Assembly (NCBI RefSeq): GCF_018143015.1
Contig: NC_054746.1
Span: forward strand, 44,362,701-44,426,700
DNA from: Lytechinus variegatus
Lineage: Eukaryota; Echinodermata; Echinoidea; Temnopleuroida; Toxopneustidae
Reading direction: 5' to 3'
Length of the DNA: 64,000 bases
Part shown: one piece after another, positions 43,377 to 55,590 of the stretch
How the letters are laid out: every line of letters starts with the position of its first letter
Position numbering within the stretch: the stretch's first letter is position 1
Made by a program: the position numbers and the translations under genes
Notes under the pieces: generated by a model
What the model saw: only the letters and a program-made list of their open reading frames with translations
What the model was told of the DNA's origin: nothing
Database searches by the model: none

Positions 43377-44551
43377 ATGACGTCTAATCAGGCACGTATA
43401 ATGATCTGGAGTCCACCGAGATCATTATCGACTGCGTTTGCCCGTTCGATGTCGTCCCGATGTGATACTAAGGTTTTCTGGGAGCCCTATCTAAACTGTT
43501 GTACCTTCGGTCCTAACAGGACACTTCACTGGGCAGAAGATATACCTGGTAAATCTCTCCCTCTTTTTCCGCTTTTTTGAAGAACAGGCTACAGGGGAAT
43601 ATTTTATCCGACAAGTTATTTGTTATCCAATAGTTGCTATAGTATAACTTCTCGGTAAATCAAAATCAATCAAAGTTTTCGACTCGTCTGATCAAAAGGG
43701 AAAATTAAAAAGGTTAAGTCCTGCCCAGATTACAATTCAAAGGTAATTAATTGTATTGTTATAGATGATGATGTCGCTGGCTTTTATAGCTTAGATTCAT
43801 TCGGTCAATAATTGAACTTAAGTTTATAACGGCCTTTCTTTATAAAACCTTGTACATTAAAGTAAGCATCCGTTCACTGGATGTCGTGATCTATAATAAT
43901 TCATTTTTTCCTATTTCAGGTGTCATGAATGAGAAATACACCTTCAGTTATGTAAATGAGCTCATGGGAGAACCTCATCCTAATTCACCAGTTCTCTTCG
44001 CCAAGTGTATGATTGAGGCAATCATCGATAACTTTGACGTGGTGCGATCTGATTACCAGCATACCTTTCTCATCCGACATCCTCTCAAGATGTACAGATC
44101 CTATGAGAAACTCAGTCAAGGTGTGCTTCCAATCGACTTCAAGGTTGCCTTCAAGAACATCTACCAGGAACTGAACAAGTTTTATGACCACGTGATCAAC
44201 GTTTTCGGCCAATCAGCGCCTCCGATCATAGATGCAGATGATCTTCAAGAGAATCCTGAAGGGATTATTTCAAAGTACTGCGAGATGGTTGGAATCCCGT
44301 ATACATCAAACATGTTAAAATGGGAGAGTATTAAGGACCCTGCAGTTCTGAATTGGGAGTTTATAGATGTAGGAGTTATTTCCCAAAACAGCTATAGTAC
44401 TGGTCTTACTCTCTCAGGAGCTTTCACAAGTACGGGGTTTGGGAATGGAGTGAAAAAGACAGAAACTGAATATTCATCGGATGTAAAAAAGTGCGCTGAT
44501 TATGCCATGCCTGCGTATGAAAGACTGCATAGATTACGCATCAAAGTATAA
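43377..44551 (+). CDS. Sulfotransferase-family P-loop protein, paralog 1
   Basis: Coding exons are 43377-43548 and 43920-44551, with a phase 1 intron that completes a Gly codon. The product is about 267 aa. R15 in SPPRSLSTAF (residues 12-21) occupies the place of the 5'-phosphosulfate-binding loop. LIRHPLKMYRS (108-118) has R110 and S118 eight residues apart, the spacing of the 3'-phosphate-binding pair of PAPS sulfotransferases. FWEPY follows the first beta-strand and helix. The PRSLSTA loop is closest to the sulfotransferase-like domain found alone or fused to aminotransferase-like proteins in plants and bacteria, so a cytosolic enzyme without signal peptide or membrane segment is likely. 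The substrate is unknown and activity unproven. A hAT MITE lies 48 bases after the stop. A possible AATAAA signal is at 45575-45580. Confidence 0.85.
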
Positions 44552-44598
44552 CATAATCAGTAATCAATCAACTATCTACAAAAGTATTGGTTTTTTGC

Positions 44599-45299
44599 CA
44601 GGGGCGGCGATCCTGTGGGGCGGGGGGGGACACAGTTCACCCACCTTTTAAGCACTGAAAGAGTGCCCGCTCCCGAACGTGTACTGTGCCCCTTTCGCCT
44701 GAGGAGGACTCGTTTTATGTATTACCAAGTGCCCTTCTCGTACAAGTGGCAATTTTTAACAAAAAAGTGCCCCTCAGGAACGTGTTCTTTGCCATTTTCA
44801 GTCCTGAGAAGGGCCCATTTTATGCCGTTAGCAAGTGTGTCTTTGCCTTCTTACAGGTGCTCTTTCTCGTATCAGTACCCCCTTTAACCCAAGAAAAGTG
44901 CTCCTCACCAACTTCTTCTGTGCTCCTTTCGCCTGAGAAGGACCTGTTTAATGTATTAACGAGTGCCCCTTTGAAACAAGAAAACACCGTTTTCATTTTT
45001 ATGTTACTACTTTTTAAGAAAAAAAAGAATAATCCTACCTGCCTCTCCAGAGTCATGTTAGTGGGGTGGATAAGCAGTGGCGTAAAGACGGGGGCTCCCC
45101 CCCAAAAAAAAAAAAAAAAAAAAAAAAAACTTACAGATTTTACGTGATTCTACATATCTGTCCCCCTCAAAATGTTTGACTCATTACACCACTGTAAAAC
45201 AGTCATTTTTTCTTTGTGTTAACATAATGCCCTTTTCGAAAGAAAAGGTGTCCTTTTCCCCTGTGCCCCCGCACTTTCAACTTCGCTCCGCCGCCCCTG
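44599..45299. mobile_element. hAT-type MITE in 3' region of paralog 1
   Basis: Ends CAGGGGCGGCGATCC and CAGGGGCGGCGGAGC (right end read in reverse complement). The flanking octamers TTTTTTGC and GGTTTTGC are similar but not identical. The interior holds irregular tandem repeats of about 125 bp (GTGCCCCT, TTTCGCCTGAGAAGGAC). A second hAT-like piece is nested at 45075-45194. Confidence 0.75.
45075..45194. mobile_element. Nested hAT-like MITE
   Basis: Ends CAGTGGCGTAAAGAC and CAGTGGTGTAATGAG (right end read in reverse complement) surround a C-run and a poly(A) run of about 25. Flanking octamers do not match, so the limits are tentative. Confidence 0.5.
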
Positions 45300-45580
45300 G
45301 GTTTTGCTTGAAAGTTTATTTAATATTTTCTACATATTATCTCTGATGTTTGTTGTCTAGACCTGTTTAATCCTCATCATAATAATTAATTCCTTTTCCA
45401 TTTACCCTCTGGTAGTTAATCAAATAGAACACAGATGATATATCATCCTTTCGTCTAATAGTTTATTGGAGAAAAATATAAGAATTTTGCCAACCTAACA
45501 ACACAATGAGTTTACCTATACCATCAATCCAAATTTCCAATATTTGAAGTGCTAACAACTAGTATACAATCTTGAATAAA

Positions 45581-46680
45581 TAATAACTTTCACATATAGT
45601 TTGTCTGATTTAATCTACCTTATATCTATCTCTCTTATTATTCTTTTCTTTTTCAAAGAGGTTTTTTTCTTGTTAAAGTTCCATTTTAAGTTTGCGTGGT
45701 TTTAATTCTGCAATTAAGATTAATGTAAATATTTTTACCAGATTAAGATGGGTTTAGAGTGAAATTTGAAGAAGATTTGTTTTGATGGAAGATTTGTAAA
45801 CTCATTATGTAAAGAAAATATTTTTAAAGTTAATAATTTAACTCCATTACCCCGCCTTTGTGGACACTCGATAGGCATCTATAGAACCGTAGATCACAAT
45901 GTAATCATGTCTATGTATTTTGTATATATCATGGTGACACTGCTTTTATAAATTAGATTACTTTGATCAATCCTTATCACTGGAATCCTCTAAAGGTTTT
46001 ATTTCATTTGGCCTTCTAATCCTTGTAAACATTTGTTTTGGTTATCAATATGGCGTCATTTCAGTCTTCCTATCATGGGAAACTACAAATCATGACACAA
46101 TTCAGTCAGAAAAGTTTTAGCTTGTTATTTTTATTTTGTCAATTTTACGATACAATTATCCTAACTAAAACTTTGGTGTTGAGTGTAAAGGCGCAGAGGC
46201 TATTTTGTGTGTGGGGGGGTGGAGGTGTGTGTGTAAGTGTGAGAGGATCTCTAAGTGAAAAAAAAATTGCTGTTTTATCTAACACGTGATCTCATAACTG
46301 GGTGATCAATTTCAACATGCCATTGATCAAGGGGTCACCTTTTTTCAAGTAGTAATGGACGAGAAGAAAGAAGACAAAAATAAGGAAGAATAATGAAAGA
46401 AGGGTCTCAAAAATATTGAGCCGCTTTAGATTTTTAAAAATACGTCACCTTTATGTCGTCTTGCTTCCGACTAAAAGTGAGAAAAAGAGCGAAAGAAAGA
46501 CAGAGAGAGAGAAGGAGAAAGAGAGAGAACAAAACGCGAAGAGGTGATACGAGAGAGAATTTAAATTTGTGACCTTTCCCATGTCAGTTTGTATTATTAT
46601 CTAATATTTGCATAATTTCGGTCAGTAAATATCTGCTACTAACGACCGATTCGATGTTTGATAAAATTGTATTCACGCCG
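45581..46680. other. Intergenic between paralogs 1 and 2
   Basis: No gene seen. A GA-rich tract (about 46484-46530) and a short GT-rich tract (46207-46235) are present. Confidence 0.4.
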
Positions 46681-46689
46681 GTAGCCAGG

Positions 46690-46737
46690 TCGGATATATA
46701 TTGCTTTTACCGTGTAGCTCAGTAGTAAAGATACTGC
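46690..46737 (+). promoter_or_regulatory. Candidate TATA box and first UTR exon of paralog 2
   Basis: GATATATA at 46692-46699 is followed about 38 bases later by a good donor, CTGC|GTAAGT at 46738. The next acceptor (TTTTAG at 48212) leads straight into the coding exon. The arrangement resembles that of paralog 1. Speculative. Confidence 0.25.
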
Positions 46738-48217
46738 GTAAGTACACTTTTTTATTTTGTAAGTTTCGTTTCAAAAATACCAATATCAATCGATTGTTGT
46801 ACTGCTGTATCTACCCCCCCCATATAGACAAAGAGGTAATGAAAATATGTGTTCTCTTTTCATATTGAAGCATTTAGTTATTTTGTGATACTCTCATATT
46901 TTCACGCTGAATACTCTTTATCATCTTTGCATGGCCCTGGGTGGAATCGGAGGTGTTGGGTGTGCTTCCCATTGGGGTGTGCTGCTTGTGTTATTTTCCA
47001 TAGGCAGCACCTCCTGGAAATCTGGCAGATATGGAAAATAGTAGAAATTGAACCCAAATCACTTTCTCATGAGTAGTGAAAACTTTCTCCTTTTTTGGCT
47101 TTTCAAAATTTTTGTGACCAAAATGACCTAAATTTTATATTGAAAATCTTTTTTTTTTCTTCCTTTTTTAATTTCTCGAATTTCTTGTGACCAAAATGAC
47201 GTTTGCTTTTTCACTTTGTATTGAAAACCCTTGCTGCTTGTCATATTTAAACCAGCACCCCTTGTCAACAACAAAAAATGTTCCCAGGGTCGTGATCTTT
47301 GAAGACTACACCAGTGATGAATCATACGCTATGATATCGATGTGAAAATGTTCGATAAAATTTGAGCATGGAACATATTGTTAAAGTAATATGGAACGAT
47401 GTGATCATATTTCTTTGTGTACAAAACATAAATTACTGACCTATTGCTTATCCCAGCTAAATTCTCAGCTCGAAAATGGGAAATAAGTCGAAGGTCTCTT
47501 GTACATAACTATCAGGTAGTGAGGTGTTTTTCATATAACCCTATAATCCCACAATATTTTCTTGTAATATGCATCATTAGAAACACCATGAACAAAGTTC
47601 AAATTCTATTTGCATTTAATGGCCATAATAGTGGAACTAAACCAGATATTGTTAGAATAGATTATGGTTCTGTATACTGCTCGACTTCAGTAAAAATCGG
47701 ATGAAAAATACTTTGTTCAAGTAAAAGCATCCTGACTCAATGATACCAACCGCGCAAGTAGCCCTAAATTAAAATTGAATTACGTGTGTGTGTGGGAGGG
47801 GGTCGGCGGGTGTGTGTATATGTGTATTCATAAACGTGTTTCAAAGGTATATAATAATTAATGTCAAGATCCGAAAGACGTGATACAGGGCTCGACTCAC
47901 GAACATCTGAATCAATTTGCGATCACACCTAAAGCGATAAAAAGAGTGTGGAAAGAGCACAAAGACTGTAGAGTGTTGGGGGACAATATACATAACAATG
48001 TAAAATAAAGCAGAAAATTACTTCATAAAATTGAAATTGTTTTGTCTAATAGATGATCGACGACCTACCAATGAATCTGACTGTTCTGACGAGCACTGTT
48101 TCCAAATAGGCCTTGTATTTTTTAAGCGAGAGACTTAAGAACTTGAAAATAAATTTTATTCAATAACCTCTAACAAGGAACACTTTTTATTCCAAAACTT
48201 TCAAAATTTTAGCCAAA

Positions 48218-49694
48218 ATGTCATCCGACCAAGCCCGAATAATGATCTGGAGTACACCGAGATCATTATCGACTGCGTTCACCCGTTCGATGTCAGCCCG
48301 AGGTGATACCAAGATCTTCTGGGAGCCTTACCTAAACTGTTATAGTTATGGTCGTGATAGAACATTGCATTGGGCAGATGATATACCAGGTATACCTGTT
48401 TCCGTAACTGACTCTTGTCTTGATTTATGAACAAACACCACTTTTGCGGAGTTTTGACCTTCATGTTGATCTCATATCATGAATCATCTTAATGGAAATC
48501 GTAAAATGGATTGGGGTTTCGCTCTGGTTGACCTTTGGATTAAAATATCAATATTGACTAAAATAGTAATATATAGCAAGAAAGAAGAATTTTCGGACAT
48601 TTTACACCGGCTTAAGAAAATTGCTTTTCGCGGACAAACGGTACATTAAAAGTAGGTATACTGTATGCAACATGCCAGGGGTGGCAATCTCTCCCAAAAG
48701 GTAGGGGGGACAAGGTTCTGGCAAATTTGACAAGCAAAAAAAGAAAAGGGTCATCTCGTCCGAAAACGCACGTTTTATTCACATTTTGAGTGATATATTA
48801 CTCAGCATCACCAAAGACCCAAAATACAAAATAGTAGGGGGGATATTTGATATTGTGTCCCCCCTACTATTTTTAGTAGGGACAGGGGGGACACGCCCCC
48901 CCCCCCTGTCCCCTTGGGATTTCCGCCTATGCAACATGCCATGTTCATACCACTCCGTTAGGTTTTGATTTGGTAGACTTTGATAAGAAATCATTAATGT
49001 AAATATTATACTCTGCAAACTCATAATTGGTAAATATTTCCTCTTTTCAGGAGTGATTAATGACAAGTACACGTTTAACTACGTGAATGATATGATGGGA
49101 AAATTTCAATCAGACTCAAAAGTTCTCTTCGCCAAATGCATGATCGAGGGGATCACCGGTAATTTTGACGTCGTTGCACCTGGTTACAAACACACTTTCC
49201 TCATCCGACATCCACTCAAGATGTACAGATCCTTTGAGAAACTCTCCGAAGATCTAGTTCCGATCGACTACAAGACCACATTCAAGAACATCTATCAAGA
49301 ACTGGAGAAGTTTTACGACCACGTGATCAATGAGCTTGGCCAATCAGCGCCTCCGATCATTGACGCTGACGATCTTCTCGCGCAACCTAAAACGGTGCTT
49401 TCAAAGTATTGCGAGTTGATTGGCATTCCATTCACACCTAAGATGTTAAAATGGGATTGTGTAGAAAATTTCTCCGTTCTTGATTGGGAATGCACGGATG
49501 TTGGAGCGATCACAAGACCAGAACATACTGAGGGTCTTACAATGTCAAAGGCTTTACAGAGTACAGGTTTTGGAGATGGCTCAAAGAAGAAAACAAATTA
49601 TTCCAGCGAAGATTATTCTGATGACGTGAAAGAGTGTGCAGAGCATGCTTTGCCTGTATACGAGAGATTATATGACCTCCGAATCAAAATTTGA
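48218..49694 (+). CDS. Sulfotransferase-family P-loop protein, paralog 2
   Basis: Coding exons are 48218-48389 and 49051-49694, with the same exon 1 length (172 nt) and phase 1 intron as its neighbours. The product is about 271 aa. The loop is STPRSLSTAF, with Thr replacing the first Pro found in the other two. FWEPYLNCYSY, LIRHPLKMYRS (R110, S118) and SAPPIIDADDL are conserved. The C-terminal half is much closer to paralog 3 (LLAQP, STGFGDGSKKK, KECAEHALP, YERLYDLRI) than to paralog 1, so 2 and 3 look like the younger pair. The start follows an acceptor by five bases, so the 5' UTR must be spliced. A hAT MITE occupies part of the intron. A possible AATAAA is at 50164-50169. Confidence 0.85.
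48676..48931. mobile_element. hAT MITE in paralog 2 intron, exact 8-bp duplication
   Basis: The element starts CAGGGGTGGCAATC and its right end reads CATAGGCGGAAATCCC in reverse complement. It is bracketed by CAACATGC at 48668-48675 and 48932-48939. The centre carries inverted GTGTCCCCCCTA/TAGTAGGGGGG blocks. Confidence 0.85.
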
Positions 49695-50169
49695 TGCACT
49701 CTAACAATGCACTCTAACTTCCACACGGTCTAGTTATACTCCAACAAAGATATAAGTTTATGATGAAAGATTGACTTGACCTTTTTCGGGTGATCAGAAT
49801 TAGTACCCTGACTTACTTAAGTTGGCTATTTGATATTATTTTCATTCCGTTAATACCTTCAAATACTACCATTATCGTTTACTATATGAATGCTAAGCAG
49901 TGCCCCTTCCTCAATGATTGTAACTGATTCTGCCATAATGATTTTTTTCCAATATGTAGATCGTGTAATTCCATTCCTGCTGATCTATGAATAATATATT
50001 CTATCAATATTCATCTTTGTTAAGACTTGTCTTAGCTTTTTCTCTCGTATGCTGTTTGTATTAACACTGTTGCATCGCTTGTACATGTTTGGGTTATTCA
50101 ATTATATTCACCGTATTATTGGACAAAATATTATATCATGATTATGTGTTTTAATGTTATGTGAATAAA

Positions 50170-51074
50170 TGATATGAATATAAGTTATTCTTATCATTCA
50201 GGACTAAGATAATAAACATTATACCCTGATATTATCATGTTAAGTTATGTTCGAATGAATTAAAAAGATGATCTGGCGAATGAAAAAAAAAAGTTATGAC
50301 ATGATTAATTTGGATATTTGAAGGGACTGGATACTGTTAGCACTAACTCTGTCAAAAGAGATCCTATAAGAACCATAAATAAATGCGACCTTTCTCCTTC
50401 TGTGATCAAATATTATCTGATATTATATTGACATAAAGCTGGGTTGGTAAACAGCATCTAGAACCGATACATATTTTTGTTACACTCTACATGTGCTAGT
50501 AGCCTTAGTGAGTATACTGCTATATCTTCGTCTTAAAGTAAGTGCTGTTTCGATTATTTTTCCTATACTAACTTATTGTTAAAGATGGCTTCAAAGGTGC
50601 TATAAAATATGAGAAACAAATAATGAAAAAGCTTTGGCTTTCAGTTTGAAACACTAGTATATTTCATCGTACTGTACCATACTTCTTCCGTCGTTGAATA
50701 ACGTGCTTGTGTTTGTGCTTTCAACATTTTCTTACCTCCTAATATAAATAGATTTATGCTTTCACATAATAGGTTAGTGTTAGTGGAAAGGTAATTCACA
50801 ACAACGTTCGTTTGTTGCTTTGAAAATGACATGCATGAACAACTGTTTTCAGAAAAAGATAATATATAGATCTCTCATTACAATGTGTGTTCAATTCGCA
50901 CTCCAGTAAAAATGGCGAATTTATTCCTTTTTATGGCAAGTATACAACTTGTTAGAACTCCTCAAAAAGGTCACAATTGCCTTATAAAATGACCAGCCAA
51001 AATTACAAAATTACAAATCTCCCTATTAAGCAAAAGGGCAGTTATCACTCTGGATAAGCGCCTATAACTCTAAC
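50170..51074. other. Intergenic between paralogs 2 and 3
   Basis: No gene recognised. A GT donor-like site (AAAGTAAGTG near 50536) might end a 5' UTR exon of paralog 3, but there is no further support. Confidence 0.35.
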
Positions 51075-51254
51075 CAGGGGCGGATCCAGGATTTTCCAAA
51101 GGGGGGGGCAAATTTTCCCGAGGAAAAATTTGACAAGCAAAAAAAATAAAAATAAGGTTTCACTTTCAAATGGGGGGGGTACTCTTCTGTTTTAACGGTG
51201 TTTTACATTAAAATTTTAATTGTGCCCCCCCCCTCCGGATCCGCCACGCCAGTG
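51075..51254. mobile_element. hAT-type MITE upstream of paralog 3
   Basis: Starts CAGGGGCGGATCC. Its right end in reverse complement is CACTGGCGTGGCGGATCCGG. Flanking octamers are ACTCTAAC and CCTCTAAC (seven of eight identical). It is 180 bp long with G- and C-runs inside each end. Confidence 0.75.
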
Positions 51255-51637
51255 CCTCTAACAATAATCAGTTAACGAATGCGTATAAGAAAAATTGGGA
51301 ACAAAATTGGTAAAGCTTGGTAATGATATCATGTGAAATGTCTGGATGTATAAAAATCAATACAATTTCTTTATAATTCCAATTTGATGAATAGCATTCC
51401 CAATACCAATCCCAATATCACTTTTTAAAACATCCCTATAGCATATTATTAGATATGGGGAAATATATCTAAGACTCCGCAAAGTCGAATTTTCAGTTTA
51501 ACAAATTAATGTGGTATTCGAAATATGAGACAATACTGATAAGAAATCCATCAGTGAAACGAAAATCGTATAACAGCTGTAATTAAACTACATTTACAAA
51601 GGAACTGATACTTTTGAAAAATTATATTCTAGCTAAA

Positions 51638-53276
51638 ATGTCATCCAACCAGGCCCGCATTATGATATGGAGTCCACCGAGATCATTATCGACTGCGTTC
51701 ACCCGTTCGATGTCGTCCCGAGGTGATACCAAGATCTTCTGGGAGCCTTACCTAAATTGCTATAGTTATGGCCCTGACCGCACAGACCATTGGGCAGATG
51801 ATTTTCCGGGTAGGAATAGAACATTGATTTTACTCTAATCATCTCCACTCACTAAAATCATCTCTGGTCACTTCAATTTGCATCTTGCTCTTCAATGGGC
51901 AACTCCATTACAGGCTGTCAAAAGAACAAGAAATCAGAGACACAAAAGTTAATGAAGTACCCACACACATAGGGGGTCGGACAAACATATTTTCATGAAA
52001 TTGTCCTGGCTAATGATAAATAAATGATATCAAACTTCCTTGGTATTGAGACTGCATGAATCATGACGATATTAAGCCTTGAGTGTATTCTTGTAAGCTG
52101 AAATGTGTCCTATGTGTAGTATATATTTGAGGTGTCTCAAATTAAGAAACTATCAAATAAAATCCTGAGACTGTTCGAAACCGGGAGACAAATGTTTAAT
52201 AGAATTCATCGCCCCATCAATACTCTTTCCCACCGACCACCTAAAGGAAAAGAACGCATGTGTCTACTTACAAGAGAGCACCCGGTGATATTGTTACGAT
52301 AAAAGGGATACTTCAGAATGCTCCCAGGATATTCGCTCTCTACAGGTTCAAAATGTAGCAAGCAATCATTTAACTCATTTAACATTTCCAGAAATATAGC
52401 TACACATTAATTTGGGAACTTTTGCCTCATTAAAATACATTTAAACTGACTTCAAGGAAAATCTAATCATGGCGATACCACAATGTCCGTTTTTCTACGT
52501 ATTGATTAGATGGAAACGAGATTATTGGAAATCCAGTTTAAAAGATTGGATTGTTCCTGAAGATTTTAACCAATCCAATGGGAACAATTATAACATATGA
52601 TAATCTTGATACAAATATTTTTTACTTTTCAGATCTTCTGAATGACAAGTACACTATCGATTACGTTAATTCACTAATGAAAGAACCTCATCCGAATTCG
52701 AGAGTCCTTTTTGCCAAGTGTATGATTGAGGCAATCCAAGGAAATTTTGACGTAGTACTACCTCATTACAGGCATACCTTTCTCATTCGACATCCTCTCA
52801 AGATGTTCCGGTCATATGAGAAGCTGACAAAAGGTGTAATCCCCATAGACTTCAGGGTCACATTCAAGAACATCTATCAGGAACTGGAGAAGTTCTACGA
52901 TCACGTGATTAATGAACTTGGCCAATCAGCGCCTCCGATCATAGACGCGGACGATCTTTTAGCGCAACCCGAAGCGGTGCTTTCAAATTATTGCGAGCTG
53001 GTTGGTATTCCTTACACACCTAAGATGTTAAAATGGGAAAGCGTAAAAAATCCTTCTGTTCTTAACTGGGAATGCATAGATGTTGGAGCTATAACACAAA
53101 CAAAATACTCTCAGGGTCTGTCACTATCAAAGGCTTTACAGAGTACAGGTTTCGGAGATGGCTCAAAGAAGAAGACAAACGATTCAAATCAAGATTATTC
53201 TGATGACGTGAAAGAGTGTGCAGAGCATGCATTGCCTGCATACGAGAGATTATATGACCTCCGAATTACAATTTAA
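51638..53276 (+). CDS. Sulfotransferase-family P-loop protein, paralog 3
   Basis: Coding exons are 51638-51809 and 52633-53276, giving about 271 aa. An upstream in-frame TTG codon lies in the intron, so the ATG six bases after the acceptor TTCTAG is the start. The loop SPPRSLSTAF matches paralog 1. The second site reads LIRHPLKMFRS (R110, S118, with Phe for Tyr before Arg). The residue formed across the intron is Asp, against Gly in the other two. The C-terminus (KECAEHALPAYERLYDLRITI) and SKALQSTGFGDGSKKKTN are nearly identical to paralog 2. It is the last gene of the array and no pseudogene signs are visible. Possible AATAAA signals are at 53829-53834 and 54226-54231. Confidence 0.85.
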
Positions 53277-55590
53277 AAGACGACATAATAGTTTAGTTAT
53301 ATTCCATGAAAACTATCATAAATTAACTTGACTTTTTTGTGTGGACGATAAGAATTACTTTGGATCAGTAAGATTAGGGTGACTTACGTTTTTCAATCTT
53401 TTTGCTGTAACGAAAATTCTTTCCAAAGCTTTTTATAAAGATGTTTTTATGATGTCGCTTTGCGAAATATTGGAATAACTTTTGCAATTTTTATATTGTG
53501 TAACATTTTATCATAAGTTTTTATAATATATGATTTTATCATATTTTATCATATCATTTACTGTATGCAACGCTCTCTTATTTAACTTACTGCATTGCTT
53601 CATATCACGGTAAACATTGTCTAAATTTCAAAAGAAGACTTTACGTATATGTGCACAAGTAGTAAATACTATGTTCACTCTGCTCCCTTTTTCCCGGTTA
53701 AGAACTTAAACTCAATTAATAAGCAAATTCATTCACATTAAACTAGACTTCGTAACTTATTTCATTTATGCAAAGTAAAATCCTGTCTGTCAAAACAACC
53801 TATAAGAAATACCCTACAAATTATTTTGAATAAAATACCATTAATGATACGTTTCATAAAATCAAAACCAACTTTTACAAAAAGATAAAATTTTAATTTG
53901 TACCCAAAAAAGCATCAATGATAATTGACCCACCTTTCGTTACTTGTTATTTTTTTTATTTGTTTGTTTGTGTTTCTTTTGTTCTCTGCATTTTGTGATT
54001 TATAATCTATGTTCTAAAATATCAGTATTAAACATATATTTATTTGTGATAACTTTTATTTTACAAAGCCACTCAGGGTTTTCCAAAGGTCCTCCTATTT
54101 CATTATTAATCCAATACAATTTAAACAATGTTTATGTATAACTGCTGACATTTTAGTCATTGAATGCTGTACAATTCTACATTGTTTGTAATAGATGTAT
54201 GAATATATATTTTTTATGAGAATGGAATAAATGATCAATCAATCAATCATTCCTCTGAAGGTAATTTCATAACTTTACAGTGGTATTCACAAATGTATAA
54301 CGAAAATACCTACCACCTTAATCGAAGAAGCTGATTCTATTGCCTGGGATACTTAGAATATAATAAAAGCATCTTATATTGAGGAAAAAACAAATTCTTT
54401 ATTTTTAGTATTCGTTTGGTCGTCAATGAATACTTAGAAACTATAAATGTGTTTATTTTTTTAATGGTAGTAAGCTTGTATATTCACTCTAAATCTGGGG
54501 AAATTCATACAAAGGGAAACTAGCAGAGGACGGCATCAGTTTATCTCACTACGAGATCTGAATGGAAAGACGCCATCTCGAGACCAAATGCTACCTTTTA
54601 ATAAAACCCGCTCATTCTTCTACAAAAACCCTCTTTTTAATGAAAATGATGATAACAAACGTAATATGATCACCAATATTTAGTTGAACAGTCAATTAGT
54701 GCTATGTAACCAATCCATTTTGATAGTGTTTTGATCGCTCTAAAATAACTTTGCAATATCTCCCCCTCTCTCCCTTCTGAGTTCTTTCTCTCCCCCTCCT
54801 CTCTCTCTTTCTCTTTCATACACACACTCACCCACCACACACCCCCTCTCTTTCACACACAGACACACACGCGCGCGCTCACTTGTTCTCTCTATGCATT
54901 TTCCCCTATCCCCCTTGTTATTGTTACTCCTCTGTCTTTTTGTTTCTTATATCCTTTTGTTTTTATATTTGTTCATCTCTATTACTGCATCACTGGATTT
55001 TTAATGTGTTACACGGTGATCTCAACATGATAACTTGCTCGTTGGGTGTTTTATTCCTTAAACATTACCATCCAAATGTTAAGTTGTAATTGATTAGATG
55101 TTCATTCTACGTGGAACAATTAAAATATGATGAGTATCCGCTTGAAATCAGACTAAATACTTCAGCCATATTACTGCTCGAAAGCCTTATCATATGATTC
55201 GAAATGTTAAAAAGAGAATATTAATGTCGTCTTGTTTTACTTGTGTTATCATTATGATGCCTCATATTAACATCTACATCATAATTTATGGTGTTATGAT
55301 GATTTAATGAAACTTTTCGTATGGAAAATACATGAGATATTGCTTCGCGCTCACATTTATAATTTTGGGTATTTTGATATACCTTTTCATATTTGTAAAA
55401 TTAAAGTTAAGTGCTTTAATTTCAGTCTTTAGTACTATCCTCTTCTAGCAGCCGATGTGGAAAAATGTAAATGATATTTTTATTCAGCCAACACTAGGCA
55501 GCCTCGAACCATATCACGCATATAGCAACAAGTTATAATTGATCATTATGTTAAGTATTTTAGTGTAATCATGATAATGTATGTTTCATC
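53277..55590. other. 3' flank of the array, no further gene
   Basis: AT-rich with long T-runs. A CT/CA-rich low-complexity stretch occupies about 54755-54880. A (ATCA)n tail at about 54231-54250 may mark the end of paralog 3's transcript or of a retroposon. Confidence 0.4.
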
